A stretch of 64,000 nt of DNA, from contig JAJDDK010000005.1 of NCBI GenBank assembly GCA_029260345.1, positions 186,001 to 250,000 of the forward strand. Reading direction: 5' to 3'. A program made the position numbers and the translations under genes. This document shows positions 17,504-26,669 of the stretch, in pieces. The notes below the pieces were generated by a model. The model saw only the letters and a program-made list of their open reading frames with translations. It did no database searches and had not been told where the DNA came from. The DNA comes from Phycisphaerales bacterium (GTDB lineage Bacteria > Planctomycetota > Phycisphaerae > Phycisphaerales > UBA1924). Each line of letters opens with the position of its first letter. Position 1 is the stretch's first letter.

Positions 17504-18778
17504 ATGCGAATGACGACTCCCAACATGGTCGCTGCCGGCTTCACATTGATTCTCGGCTCGTCTGCAGCCGCACAATTCGTCGAGGACGACGTCGTCATTC
17601 TCCATGAAGTGCGCGCTGAGGCGGCGGGCGATCAGTTCGGCTGGATCGCGCAGGCGATCGGTGATGTGAACGGCGACGGCGCGACCGATTACGCGACGAG
17701 CGCGCCTTTCAAAACGATGGACGGCCCGAACGCCGGTCGCGTGTACATGATTTCCGGCGCCACGGGTGACGTGTTGTGGTTGCGCAACGGCATGGGCGGG
17801 TCGTACCTCGGGATGGAATTGACGGCTGCGGGTGACGTCGATGGCGACGGCATTCCAGATGTTTTTGCCGGCGCCGTTGGACTGAGCACGGGCTTTGTGT
17901 TCTCCGGCGCTGACGGCAAGTTTGTGTTTCGACGTTCGCTGAATGACCCCGGCTTCTTTGCGCGGGCCGGTTCGGGCGTTGGTGATGTGAACGGCGACGG
18001 TCATGCCGATGTCTTGATCGGGGCGCCGCAGTACGACAAGGCGCGCGGCAAGGCGTTCCTCTACAGCGGCAAAGACGGCACACTGCTCCGCACGTTTGAC
18101 GGCGAAGCGGAAGGCGACCTCTTCGCCAATGCTGTGGACGGCTGGTCGGATGAATCGAATAGCCTGCTCGTCATCGGCGCGACGAACGCCGGCGAAGGCG
18201 ATCGCGGTCAGGTCTATGTCTACGACGGGCGCAGCGGCGCGCTCAAGTTCACGATTGAGGCGGAAGAGAGCGGACAGCAGCTCGGTCGCATGTTTGTCTC
18301 GGTCGTGGGCGATGTGGACGCCGACGGATATCCCGATGTCTATGCATCTGACTTCGCCGACAGCGGCAACGGCGCCGGCGCCGGTCGCGTGTATGTGCAC
18401 AGCGGCAAGACCGGCAAGCGCCTGTACACGTTTTCCGGCGAAGCGGAAAGCGATGGTTTCGGGATCGGTTCCGCCGAGGCGGGCGACCTCAACGGTGACG
18501 GTCACGATGATTTGATCATCGGCGCGTGGCAACACAGCGGCGCCGCCAAGTCTGGCGGCAAGATCTACATCTACTCGGGCAAGACCGGCGAACTGGTGCG
18601 CACGATCACCTGCAACGTCGAAAACGACACCTTTGGCTTTGACGCGACCAACATTGGCGACGTGAACGGCGATGGCGTCAACGACCTGCTGATCACCTCC
18701 GCCTGGAGCGAAGTGAATGGCAAGCAGTCCGGGCGTGTCTTCGTGATCTCCGGAAAGCCCGGTAAACCCACCGGTTGA
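17504..18778 (+). CDS. Secreted FG-GAP repeat protein (no dockerin tail)
   Basis: A 424-residue protein with a signal peptide (MRMTTPNMVAAGFTLILGSS, cut after AAAQ). Seven FG-GAP blades are clear (DVNGDGATD, DVDGDGIPD, DVNGDGHAD, DVDADGYPD, DLNGDGHDD, DVNGDGVND and adjoining VYVYDGRSG, IYIYSGKTG strands), so it should form a seven-bladed Ca-binding propeller. AAGGAAGG precedes the ATG. It is homologous to the preceding gene (16032-17450) but ends at GKPGKPTG with no dockerin repeats. The two are probably one transcript and a tandem duplication. Confidence 0.85.
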   Translation: MRMTTPNMVAAGFTLILGSSAAAQFVEDDVVILHEVRAEAAGDQFGWIAQAIGDVNGDGATDYATSAPFKTMDGPNAGRVYMISGATGDVLWLRNGMGGSYLGMELTAAGDVDGDGIPDVFAGAVGLSTGFVFSGADGKFVFRRSLNDPGFFARAGSGVGDVNGDGHADVLIGAPQYDKARGKAFLYSGKDGTLLRTFDGEAEGDLFANAVDGWSDESNSLLVIGATNAGEGDRGQVYVYDGRSGALKFTIEAEESGQQLGRMFVSVVGDVDADGYPDVYASDFADSGNGAGAGRVYVHSGKTGKRLYTFSGEAESDGFGIGSAEAGDLNGDGHDDLIIGAWQHSGAAKSGGKIYIYSGKTGELVRTITCNVENDTFGFDATNIGDVNGDGVNDLLITSAWSEVNGKQSGRVFVISGKPGKPTG

Positions 18779-18911
18779 GGCCGGATCGAGTGGCGAAATC
18801 CAAAGGTTCGGAACGAATCAGCCCACAATCCGTACAAGGTCTGAGATTCGGCGTATGCCGCGCCCCGGCGGCGCCGATGGCTAGGCTTCGTACCGAAAGC
18901 GAGGGTTGAGA

Positions 18912-19640
18912 ATGTTCGGACGCCGCTCCAAGCGAGAGAAAGCAAAGCCGAAGCCGAAGCGCGGCCCGGTCGCCAAGCTCATGCATGATTGGGTGCTGCC
19001 GCTCCTGGTCGCGGCTGTTGTCCTGACGCCACTGCGCTCAAGCGTCGCGGACTGGAATGATGTCCCCACCGGCTCCATGCGACCGACGATTCTCGAAGGC
19101 GATCGCATCTTCGTGAACAAACTCGCATTCGGATTGCGCGTGCCGCTGACAAAGATCTGGCTGGCGCAGTGGGCCGGCCCGCAGCGCGGCGACATCGTCA
19201 CGCTAGCATCTCCCAAAGACGGCACGCGACTCGTGAAGCGTGTGATCGGCCTGCCCGGTGATGAGATTTCGCTTGTCGGCAATCGACTTGCAATCAATGG
19301 TGAAACGCTGGACTACGCCGTCATCGACAACGGTTCAACGGTTGAGCTTGGCGGTCACGAGGTGACGATCGTATTGGCTGAAGAAGATTTGCCCGGCCGC
19401 TCGCATGTGGTGACGTTTACGCAGGGCGTCATGAGCCCGCGCTCATTCGAGCCCATTGTCGTGCCCGAAGGTCAATACTTCATGATGGGCGACAACCGCG
19501 ATCAGAGTCTGGACTCGCGCGTCTTCGGCTTCGTGGATCGTGGCGATATTTATGGCCGCTCCAGCTACGTCGCGCTGTCGTTCGATCCGGACGGATTTCT
19601 CTCACCGCGCTTCGATCGCTGGTTTTCGAAGATGCAATGA
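18912..19640 (+). CDS. lepB: Signal peptidase I
   Basis: A 242-residue S26 signal peptidase that removes Sec/Tat signal peptides. One N-terminal membrane segment (WVLPLLVAAVVL, about residues 28-40) follows a very basic start. The catalytic Ser55 lies in VPTGSMRPTILEGD and the Lys109 general base in GTRLVKRVIGLPGDEIS. The later box GQYFMMGDNRDQSLDSR, then FGFV is the conserved C-terminal motif. The ATG after TTGAG is preferred to the in-frame TTG two codons upstream. It follows two secreted FG-GAP genes, but housekeeping use is more likely than a dedicated role. Confidence 0.93.
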   Translation: MFGRRSKREKAKPKPKRGPVAKLMHDWVLPLLVAAVVLTPLRSSVADWNDVPTGSMRPTILEGDRIFVNKLAFGLRVPLTKIWLAQWAGPQRGDIVTLASPKDGTRLVKRVIGLPGDEISLVGNRLAINGETLDYAVIDNGSTVELGGHEVTIVLAEEDLPGRSHVVTFTQGVMSPRSFEPIVVPEGQYFMMGDNRDQSLDSRVFGFVDRGDIYGRSSYVALSFDPDGFLSPRFDRWFSKMQ

Positions 19641-19649
19641 CGTCGCAGC

Positions 19650-19937
19650 CTAGCGCGATTTCGTGCCGTTCCCGGCCGCCAAGTCATTGACCAGTTCGGC
19701 GAGTTTCGTCACATCGCGTGATTGCAGCGTGGCGCGAACATCTTTCTCTTCTGAAGCGATTCGCCCCAGCGCCGTTTCGACGCGCTTCCAAAGCTGCTCC
19801 GATTTTTTCGGCGTGTCCGCGAGATACAGGTCCGACACCAGTTCGCCCAGCTTCTGCAGCGCGATCGTGTCCATGTGCTCGTAATAGCGACGTACAATGC
19901 CCTGTTGATGCCGCGAGAGGTGTTGACCCTTGGCCAC
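19650..19937 (-). CDS. Conserved small protein of unknown function
   Basis: A 95-residue, highly charged, mostly helical protein (MAKGQHLSRHQQGIVRRYYE and onward) that starts at GTG with GGAG 9 bases upstream. It has no signal peptide and no membrane segment. The N-terminal HLSRHQQGIVRRYYEH pattern and two predicted helices suggest a small cytosolic, perhaps nucleic-acid-associated, protein. I recall similar small proteins in planctomycete genomes but cannot name a family. It converges on lepB with a 9-base gap. Confidence 0.65.
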   Translation of the reverse strand: MAKGQHLSRHQQGIVRRYYEHMDTIALQKLGELVSDLYLADTPKKSEQLWKRVETALGRIASEEKDVRATLQSRDVTKLAELVNDLAAGNGTKSR

Positions 19938-20115
19938 GAGGAAATCTCCGAATCAATCTCGATGAGGCTATCGGACCAACGCCCGAATTCAGCGATGAAA
20001 AAGTCGACATTCGCCGTGCGGCTCAGCGACGCTCCCTCTGTATAACGGCGGAATGACCTCGGCGCCCGGCGCCGCGGATGGTGGTGTTCTGCGACAACAA
20101 GATCAGGAGCGAGCG

Positions 20116-22590
20116 ATGGAACGAGGCGCGACACGAGTCGGTCTGGCATTGGGGCTTTCACTGGCCATGATGACTTCTTTTGCAGTGGCGCCGGCCGAGG
20201 CGCAACGCCGCATGCCCCCGGGCGCCGGGGCGGGCGCCAGCGGTGACGGTGGCGGCGGCAACGCTTCTGAAAAGAAGAGCTCCATCAAGCCGTACGACGA
20301 AATCGTCACCGACGAATTCACGACGAAATCCGGCTTGTTCCTCGTCCACACGGATGGGGACAACATCCTGTACGAAATTCCGAGCAGTGCTCTGAACTAC
20401 GACATGCTCTGGGTCACGCAGGTCGCCGGCACACAGGCGGGATATTCCTACGCCGGCATGCCCGCGGGCGATCGCGTCGTGCGCTGGGAGAAGCGCGGCG
20501 ACAACATTCTGCTCCGCGATGTGAATTACACCATCCGCGCCGACACCGACGATCCGGTGGCCATCGCCGTGGAAGCGACCAGCATCGCGCCGATCATCAA
20601 AGTGTTCGAGATCAAAGCCTGGGGCAAAGATCAGGCGCCGGTCATCGACGTGACAGACCTGTTCACGGGCGATGTCTCCGAGTTCAGCGCGGAGCGCACC
20701 ATCGGCGCTTCCGGTGTGGATTCGAAGCGCACGTTCGTGGAAACAGTCAAAGCATTCCCGCGCAATATTGAGACGCGCGTGCTCACCACGTTTAAACCGG
20801 ATCGCGGCGGCGCACAGCAAGGCCCGGGCGGCCCGCCGCGCGGCCAGCGGCGTGATCCTTCGCAGTCCGGCGTCACCGCGCTGGTGCATCATTCAATGAT
20901 CAAGCTGCCTGAGAATCCGATGAAGCCGCGCGAGCTGGACAGCCGCGTCGGATTCTTCTCAGTCGGCTTCGAAGATTACGCGGATGACTCAGCGCATGAA
21001 GTTGAGACGAAGCGCTACATCACGCGCTGGCGTTTGGAGAAGAAAGACCCCGACGCGGAACTCTCCGAGCCGAAGCAGCCCATCGTCTGGTACATCGGTC
21101 GCGGCGTGCCCGAGAAATGGCGTCCGTACTTCAAAGCTGGCGTCGAGCAGTGGCAGCCCGCGTTCGAAGCCGCCGGTTTCAAGAACGCCATCATCGCGAA
21201 AGAGCCCCCGAGCGAGCGCGAAGACCCGGACTGGGACGCTGAAGATGCACGCTACACCACCATCCGCTGGCTTCCTTCAAACATTCCCAACGCCTTCGGC
21301 CCTCACGTGAACGATCCGCGCACGGGTGAGATCATCGAAGCCGATGTGCGCATGTATCACAATGTGATGAAGCTGGTGCGTGATTGGTACTTCGTGCAGG
21401 CGTCGCCCAACGATGAGCGCGCTCAGCAGTTGCCGATGCCGGACGATCTGATGGGCGAACTCATTCAGTTCGTGGTGGCGCACGAAGTCGGTCACTCGCT
21501 CGGATTTCCGCACAACATGAAGGCGTCCAGCAGCTATTCGATCGAGCAGTTGCGCGACCCGGAGTGGACCAAGGCCAATGGCACGGCGCCGTCGATCATG
21601 GACTACGCGCGATTCAATTACGTGGCGCAGCCCGGCGATGGCGCCGCGCTGATGCCGGGAGTTGGTGCGTACGACAAGTTCGCGACAGAGTGGGGCTACC
21701 GCCAGTTCGCGGCGGATGCGGATGAAAAGGCGGAGCTTGAGGCCATCGTTGAGCGTCAGCTTGAGAACCCGATGCTGCTCTTTGGCAATCCAAATCCGTT
21801 CGAAGATCCAACGCAGCAGACGGAGGACCTTGGTGAAGATGCCGTCGCCGCGACGGAACTTGGCCTGGCGAACCTCAAGCGCGTCGCTGGGTACCTCGTT
21901 GATGCGACATGCTCCGAAGGCGAAGACTACGACCTGCTCGACAACATGTACGGCGCTGTGCTCGGACAGTGGGCCCGTGAAATGGGTCACGTGGCCAATG
22001 TCGTCGGCGGTGTGAAGCTCGTGAATTTCTATTACGGCGACGCCGATCAGCGCTTCTTCCCGATCGACGCCGACACGCAGCGCGGCGCCGTTGACTTCCT
22101 CCTGGAAAATGCGCTTTCAACGCCGGATGAAGCGTTCATTGATATGGACATCCTCGGGCGCATCGAAGCGTCCGGTTCGCCCGACCGCATGCTAGGCCAG
22201 CAGTCGCGCGTGCTGCGGGCGCTGATGAACGAGAACCGCCTGAAGCGCATGGCGGAGATCGCGGCGGTCAATGAAGACACCTACACCGCGGCGGAGCTGT
22301 TCTCGGATGTGCAGAATGGACTCTTCGCCGAGATGGACGCCGGTCGCGGTCGCAACGCCGGCAATGTGTCCGTTGATGTGTATCGCCGCAATATTCAGCG
22401 GGCTTACGTTGATCTGCTGGGGTCGATGGTCGAGGCCGAGTCCAGCGATTCCGATTCCACCGCGCTAGCGCGGCTCAACCTGCGCAAACTTCAGGACCGC
22501 ATCGGAAACACAACGTGGGGCGACGAAGTGACCGCCGCGCACTTCAGCGACCTGCACGCGCGCATCGCAGACGCGCTCGACAACGACTGA
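20116..22590 (+). CDS. Secreted zinc-dependent metalloprotease (DUF5117/DUF4953-like)
   Basis: An 824-residue secreted protease. The start MERGATRVGLALGL is preceded by AGGAG. The signal peptide ends at AEAQ. The extended zinc motif HEVGHSLGFPH (456-466, HExxHxxGxxH) is typical of metzincin-like enzymes, and the flanking segments (LFLVHTDGDNILYEIP, WYIGRGVPEKWRPYFKAGVE, TIRWLPSNIPNAFGPHVNDP, PSIMDYARFNYVAQPGDG) match large bacterial proteins annotated with DUF5117 and DUF4953. A Gly-rich stretch follows the signal peptide. Substrate is unknown; it probably degrades peptides in the periplasm or outside. It is followed by a strong terminator at 22622-22658, so it is a single-gene unit. Confidence 0.85.
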   Translation: MERGATRVGLALGLSLAMMTSFAVAPAEAQRRMPPGAGAGASGDGGGGNASEKKSSIKPYDEIVTDEFTTKSGLFLVHTDGDNILYEIPSSALNYDMLWVTQVAGTQAGYSYAGMPAGDRVVRWEKRGDNILLRDVNYTIRADTDDPVAIAVEATSIAPIIKVFEIKAWGKDQAPVIDVTDLFTGDVSEFSAERTIGASGVDSKRTFVETVKAFPRNIETRVLTTFKPDRGGAQQGPGGPPRGQRRDPSQSGVTALVHHSMIKLPENPMKPRELDSRVGFFSVGFEDYADDSAHEVETKRYITRWRLEKKDPDAELSEPKQPIVWYIGRGVPEKWRPYFKAGVEQWQPAFEAAGFKNAIIAKEPPSEREDPDWDAEDARYTTIRWLPSNIPNAFGPHVNDPRTGEIIEADVRMYHNVMKLVRDWYFVQASPNDERAQQLPMPDDLMGELIQFVVAHEVGHSLGFPHNMKASSSYSIEQLRDPEWTKANGTAPSIMDYARFNYVAQPGDGAALMPGVGAYDKFATEWGYRQFAADADEKAELEAIVERQLENPMLLFGNPNPFEDPTQQTEDLGEDAVAATELGLANLKRVAGYLVDATCSEGEDYDLLDNMYGAVLGQWAREMGHVANVVGGVKLVNFYYGDADQRFFPIDADTQRGAVDFLLENALSTPDEAFIDMDILGRIEASGSPDRMLGQQSRVLRALMNENRLKRMAEIAAVNEDTYTAAELFSDVQNGLFAEMDAGRGRNAGNVSVDVYRRNIQRAYVDLLGSMVEAESSDSDSTALARLNLRKLQDRIGNTTWGDEVTAAHFSDLHARIADALDND

Positions 22591-22621
22591 TCACGCTTTC
22601 CAGTTCGTATAACTCATTCAC

Positions 22622-22658
22622 GGCGCGTTCCGGGATTCCCCGGGACGCGCCTTTTTTT
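22622..22658 (+). terminator. Strong Rho-independent terminator
   Basis: A 13-bp stem, GGCGCGTTCCGGG with CCCGGGACGCGCC (one G-T pair), four-base loop ATTC, followed by seven T residues. It is 31 bases after the metalloprotease stop codon. Confidence 0.93.
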
Positions 22659-22727
22659 GTGAAACGGATGATTCAAGGGCTACGTGGCAGCGCAGATCAT
22701 GGGGCATGAGCTGGATACACTTGGGCC

Positions 22728-24065
22728 ATGCCAGTAGACCTTGTTCAAGGCGATCCCGCGCTCGACGCCGTGCTGGACATGCAGCGCGAACTCAGCCAGG
22801 CGCGCACGGCGGATGAGATGTTCATCGCCTTCTCCTCGCACCTGCACCATCTCGTCGGGGCGACGCACTTGCTCGGGCTGGACGTGCGCGACCTGCCGCC
22901 GGGTGAGTTCCGCATTTCGGATCAGATCGATCTCATCAATGGCGATCTCCAGCGGCACGCCGAGCGGTGGCGGGCTCGTTGCGAACTTTCGGAAACACCG
23001 TGCCAAAGCCGGCGCAGCGCCGTGCTTTCGCCGTTGCTTGAGTCACCAGCGCCCAAATCGCTGCGCGAGCTTGATCCCGACGATGACGAAGTGCTCGCCA
23101 CGATGTTCAGCGGGGCGATGGATTGCCTCGCCGCTCCGATTTATTACGGCGGCGAAGTGCGCAAGTGGCTGCTCGTGTTTCGTTCGCCCGGCGAGCCACT
23201 GACGATGCGCCAAGTGAGCACGGGCGTGGCGAACCTGAACCTCTTTGCGCGCAGCCTCCAACAGATGGAGTTGTCGACGCGCGTCGATGCGCTCAATGCC
23301 AAGTTGCATTCCGAGATCGCCAAGATCGGACGTGTGCAGCGATCGCTCCTTCCATCGAGCGTGCCATGCGTCGAATGCCTCGAAGTCGCCATGAGCTACG
23401 AGCCGTGCGATGCGGCGGGCGGCGATTACTACGACTATCAACTGTTCGGCGATGAAAAAAACCGGCGCGTTGGCTTTGTCATTGCGGATGTTTCCGGGCA
23501 CGGGCCTGCCGCTGCGGTCGTGATGGCAATGATGCGAACGATCCTGAACACGTTTCGCATGTTCGGCGCTGATCCGGCGAATGTCGTGCCTGATGTGAAT
23601 CGGCTTCTGCGAGATGGCCTGGTCGAAGGGACGTTTGTCACAGCGTTTTTCGTGGTCATTGACCCCCGCACCGGGCAGGCGTCATATGCGAACGCCGGGC
23701 ACAATCCGCCGCGTTTGCGCCGTGCGGACGGCACGATTGAATCGATCGATCATGATTCGAGCTATCCGCTGGGCGTGACGGATGAGATGGAGTCGCGCGG
23801 GCACGAATTCACGATGCAGCCCGGCGACACGCTGTTGCTTTACACGGACGGCATCACGGAAGCGATGAATTTTGATGACAACTTGTTCGGTGTCTCGCGG
23901 CTCGATGCGGCGGTCGCGCGATCAAACGGCGCTTCGCAGGATGTCATTGATGAAGTCATCATGGCGGTGCAGTCACATGAGGCCGGCCGGCCGCGCACGG
24001 ATGATCAGTGTCTGTTGGCCGTGCGCTACCACGGCGCACAGCACGATTGCGCCAATTCCAATTGA
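22728..24065 (+). CDS. SpoIIE/RsbU-type PP2C serine phosphatase with N-terminal sensor domain
   Basis: A 445-residue protein. The N-terminal part (to about residue 190) resembles a GAF-type sensor (LSQARTADEMFIAFSSHLHH, AAPIYYGGEVRKWLLVFRSP) linked by a helix. The C-terminal PP2C/SpoIIE phosphatase has its metal-binding motifs: YEPCDAAGGDYYD, GFVIADVSGHGPAAAVVM, SYANAGHNPPRL, LLLYTDGITEAMN and RTDDQCLLAV. Such enzymes dephosphorylate anti-sigma-factor antagonists in partner-switching pathways. No antagonist or anti-sigma gene is adjacent, so the partner is elsewhere. It follows the terminator at 22622-22658 and stands 14 bases before the M24 peptidase, probably as an operon. Confidence 0.88.
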   Translation: MPVDLVQGDPALDAVLDMQRELSQARTADEMFIAFSSHLHHLVGATHLLGLDVRDLPPGEFRISDQIDLINGDLQRHAERWRARCELSETPCQSRRSAVLSPLLESPAPKSLRELDPDDDEVLATMFSGAMDCLAAPIYYGGEVRKWLLVFRSPGEPLTMRQVSTGVANLNLFARSLQQMELSTRVDALNAKLHSEIAKIGRVQRSLLPSSVPCVECLEVAMSYEPCDAAGGDYYDYQLFGDEKNRRVGFVIADVSGHGPAAAVVMAMMRTILNTFRMFGADPANVVPDVNRLLRDGLVEGTFVTAFFVVIDPRTGQASYANAGHNPPRLRRADGTIESIDHDSSYPLGVTDEMESRGHEFTMQPGDTLLLYTDGITEAMNFDDNLFGVSRLDAAVARSNGASQDVIDEVIMAVQSHEAGRPRTDDQCLLAVRYHGAQHDCANSN

Positions 24066-24078
24066 GAGGGGACGTCGA

Positions 24079-25419
24079 GTGAAGGCAGTGAGTGTGTTTG
24101 GTGTGATCGGCGCCGCGGTTGTTTCGTCCGTGTTCACCGGAGCGGCGCTCGCCGACATGCCGTCCATCATGTCTATGCGCGATCGCGCCGAGTTGCAGGA
24201 CCAATGGCTCGCCCAGCGGCTGGAAGCCATCGTGCCGCAATTGATGCGTGACAACGGCGTGGACATGTGGGTGCTCATCGCACGCGAGTACAACGAAGAC
24301 CCGGTGCTTTCGACCATGCTTCCGGCGGACTGGCTCAAGACGGCGCGCCGGCGCACGATCCTGGTGTTTTGCGATCGCGGCCCCGATGCGCCGCTGGAGC
24401 GCCTCGCTGTGTCGCGCTATTCTGTCGGGGAGTTTTTCGAATCTGCTTGGAACCCGGAAGAACAGCCGGACCAGTGGAAGCGACTCACCGAACTCATCCA
24501 AGAGCGTGACCCGCAGCGCATCGCGGTGAACATGTCGCCGGACTTTGCACTGGCGGATGGTCTCGCCGCCGCCGAGATGAGCATGCTGCAATCGGCGCTG
24601 CCGCCGCAACTGCGGGCGCGGCAGGTCTCATCCGAACCGTTGGCCATCGGCTGGCTGGAAACACGCACGGACGCCGAGATGGCGGTGTACCCGCAGATCG
24701 GCGCCATTGCGCATGCGATCATCGGTGAGGCGCTTTCGGATCGTGTGATCAAGCCGGGCGTGACGACGACGAAGGATGTGGAGTGGTGGTGCCGCGAGCG
24801 TGTGGCGGAGTTGAAGCTCGACACATGGTTTCACCCAAGCGTGTCCGTGCAGCGGCACGAAGAGTCGAGTGAATTTGTCGATCTCTTTGAGAACCAGAAC
24901 GATGTCATTCGTCCCGGCGATCTCGTGCACATCGACTTCGGCATTGATTACCTCGGTCTATGTACGGACACACAGCAGATGGCGTATGTGCTGAAGGCCG
25001 ATGAGACGGCGCCGCCGCAAGGGTTGGTCGAGGCGTTCAAGATCGGCAACGCGATGCAGGACATTTTGATCGGGCAGTTCGAGCAAGGGCGCAGCGGCAA
25101 CGAGATCTTGAAGGCAGCGCTGGAGGAAGCCGCGAGCCAGGGCATCACGGCGAGTGTCTACACGCATCCGCTCGGTTTTCACGGTCACGGCGCCGGACCG
25201 ACCATTGGACTGTGGGATCAGCAGGGGGGCGTGCCGGGGCGCGGCGATTACCGCCTCAACGCCAATACCTGCCACTCCATCGAACTCAATGTTGAAGTCC
25301 CAATCCCCGAGTGGGGCGGTCAGAAAGTGCTGATCATGCTCGAGGAAGATGCCTTTTTCGACGGCGAATCGGTCCGCTGGATCGACGGGCGGCAGACGGA
25401 ACTACTGACCATTCCATGA
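24079..25419 (+). CDS. Secreted M24 (Xaa-Pro aminopeptidase-type) metallopeptidase
   Basis: A 446-residue protein starting at a GTG (KAVSVFGVIGAAVV follows) with GAGAGGGG upstream. The signal peptide ends at ALADM. The C-terminal pita-bread domain has the five metal ligands in order: VHIDFGIDYLGLCTDTQQM (Asp, Asp), YTHPLGFHGHGAGPT (His), CHSIELNVEVP (Glu) and IMLEEDAFF (Glu). The N-terminal creatinase-like domain covers about residues 30-200. It likely releases N-terminal residues before proline from peptides in the periplasm. It lies 14 bases downstream of the PP2C gene. Confidence 0.87.
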   Translation: MKAVSVFGVIGAAVVSSVFTGAALADMPSIMSMRDRAELQDQWLAQRLEAIVPQLMRDNGVDMWVLIAREYNEDPVLSTMLPADWLKTARRRTILVFCDRGPDAPLERLAVSRYSVGEFFESAWNPEEQPDQWKRLTELIQERDPQRIAVNMSPDFALADGLAAAEMSMLQSALPPQLRARQVSSEPLAIGWLETRTDAEMAVYPQIGAIAHAIIGEALSDRVIKPGVTTTKDVEWWCRERVAELKLDTWFHPSVSVQRHEESSEFVDLFENQNDVIRPGDLVHIDFGIDYLGLCTDTQQMAYVLKADETAPPQGLVEAFKIGNAMQDILIGQFEQGRSGNEILKAALEEAASQGITASVYTHPLGFHGHGAGPTIGLWDQQGGVPGRGDYRLNANTCHSIELNVEVPIPEWGGQKVLIMLEEDAFFDGESVRWIDGRQTELLTIP

Positions 25420-25455
25420 CTTGCAGATTTTCCCACGGTTTTCTGAAAAGGCCTC

Positions 25456-25513
25456 TTGACACTTGATGCTTGGTTTGGTTGAATGATCATTCAACGCTTG
25501 GCTGATCGTTCAA
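25456..25513 (+). promoter_or_regulatory. Promoter with two TetR-type operator copies
   Basis: TTGACA at 25456-25461 and TTGAAT at 25479-25484 are separated by 17 bases, a good sigma-70-type pair. The -10 lies inside a perfect 16-bp palindrome TTGAATGATCATTCAA (25479-25494). A second copy, TTGGCTGATCGTTCAA (25498-25513), matches 13 of 16 positions, centred 19 bases downstream. The tetR ATG follows at 25532 with GGAGG at 25521. The arrangement predicts direct autorepression by steric block of the -10. Confidence 0.8.
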
Positions 25514-25531
25514 CTAATCAGGAGGCACGGC

Positions 25532-26149
25532 ATGGTCGCCGTCGAAACGAAAGAGAAAATTCTGGAGGTCGCTCGCCGACTCTTCCACGAGCAGGGGTTC
25601 AACGCCACTGGCGTCTCGACCATTCTGCGGGAGGCCGACGTCCGGTCCGGCAGCCTCTACTACTTCTTCGACAGCAAGGAAGACCTGCTCGTCGAGGTGC
25701 TGAAGCTGTACGTCGCCATGCTTCGTCCGGTGATTCTGGATCCGGCGGAAGCCGCGACGGAGGACCCGATCGAACGCGTCTTTGCCCTGATGAATCTGTA
25801 CCGCACGGGCCTCGGCAAAGCCGGCTGCACGCTGGGCTGCCCGATCGGGAACCTGGCGCTGGAACTCGGTGACAACCATCCCGAGATTCGCAAGCTCATT
25901 GATCTGAACTTCACGAACTGGGCCGCCGGCGTCGAGCAGTGGCTGAATGACGCGGGCGATCGTCTGCCGCACAGCGTTGATCGCAACGCACTGGCGCGAT
26001 TCGTCTTGACCGTCATGGAAGGCGCGATTATGCAGTCGCGCGCCGCGGGAACGCTTGAGCCGTTCGATCAATCCATCGCGCAGATGCGCGCGTACTTCAC
26101 GCAGCTTGAAGCGCAAGCCGCGGCGGAAGCCGGCGCCAATCGCGCCTGA
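25532..26149 (+). CDS. TetR/AcrR-family transcriptional regulator
   Basis: A 205-residue repressor. The N-terminal helix-turn-helix is canonical: TKEKILEVARRLFHEQGFNA, TGVSTILREADVRSGSLYYF and FDSKEDLLVEVL. The C-terminal ligand domain includes GCTLGCPIGNLALELGDNHP, a pattern seen in the TetR subgroup with a conserved Cys pair that could sense electrophiles or oxidation; this is inference. It is likely autoregulated through the two palindromes at 25479-25513 and leads a short transcript with the DUF1761 gene 26 bases downstream and possibly the SRPBCC gene. Confidence 0.92.
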   Translation: MVAVETKEKILEVARRLFHEQGFNATGVSTILREADVRSGSLYYFFDSKEDLLVEVLKLYVAMLRPVILDPAEAATEDPIERVFALMNLYRTGLGKAGCTLGCPIGNLALELGDNHPEIRKLIDLNFTNWAAGVEQWLNDAGDRLPHSVDRNALARFVLTVMEGAIMQSRAAGTLEPFDQSIAQMRAYFTQLEAQAAAEAGANRA

Positions 26150-26175
26150 ACCAATTCAACTCGCAAGGGGCAACC

Positions 26176-26595
26176 ATGTCATTCGATTTCTCGCAGATCA
26201 ACATCTGGGCCGCACTCGTCGCGGCGGTCGCTTCTTTCATCGTCGGCGGTTTGTGGTACGCCGTACTCTTCGGCAAGGCGTGGCAGAAGGCCTATGCGTT
26301 CACTGATGAAGAGGTCAAGAAAATGGGCGCCCATCCGGAGCGCACACTTCCCGTGATGTTCCTCTGCGACATCGTCACGGCCTTCGTCGTCGCCCTGCTC
26401 GCGGTGAACATCGGAATTGAGAACGCCATCGGCGGCGTCGTGCTCGGCGCCGTGCTTTGGGCAGGAATCGCCGGCGCGCTATCCCTGGCGACGCATCTTG
26501 GCGGCGAGCGACCGGTTCAGGGATGGGTCATCGATACGGGCAAGCAGCTTGCGTCACTCGTCGTCATTGGCGCGATCATCGGCGCTTGGCGTTGA
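26176..26595 (+). CDS. DUF1761-family membrane protein
   Basis: A 139-residue protein with four predicted membrane segments (about residues 12-32, 57-77, 84-104 and 123-138). The motif VGGLWYAVLFGKAWQKAYAF near the N-terminus is characteristic of DUF1761. The function of the family is unknown. AAGGGG precedes the ATG. It is 26 bases after tetR, so it is a probable target of that repressor. Confidence 0.85.
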   Translation: MSFDFSQINIWAALVAAVASFIVGGLWYAVLFGKAWQKAYAFTDEEVKKMGAHPERTLPVMFLCDIVTAFVVALLAVNIGIENAIGGVVLGAVLWAGIAGALSLATHLGGERPVQGWVIDTGKQLASLVVIGAIIGAWR

Positions 26596-26608
26596 TCGCA
26601 TTTCCTTT

Positions 26609-26641
26609 GCGGCGCCGGGGCGCGGCTTGGCCCGGCGCCGC
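26609..26641 (+). terminator. Strong GC hairpin between DUF1761 and SRPBCC genes
   Basis: A perfect 11-bp stem, GCGGCGCCGGG (26609-26619) with CCCGGCGCCGC (26631-26641), 11-base loop, followed by TCACGTCCTTTTCG. The T-tract is short and delayed, so it may be a partial terminator, attenuator or RNA-stability element inside the tetR transcript. Confidence 0.6.
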
Positions 26642-26669
26642 TCACGTCCTTTTCGATCGGAGCAAAGTC

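Noticed and set aside
20158-22000. Several long antisense frames opposite the zinc metalloprotease
   Set aside because: They lack recognisable domains and follow the codon periodicity of the real gene on the other strand.
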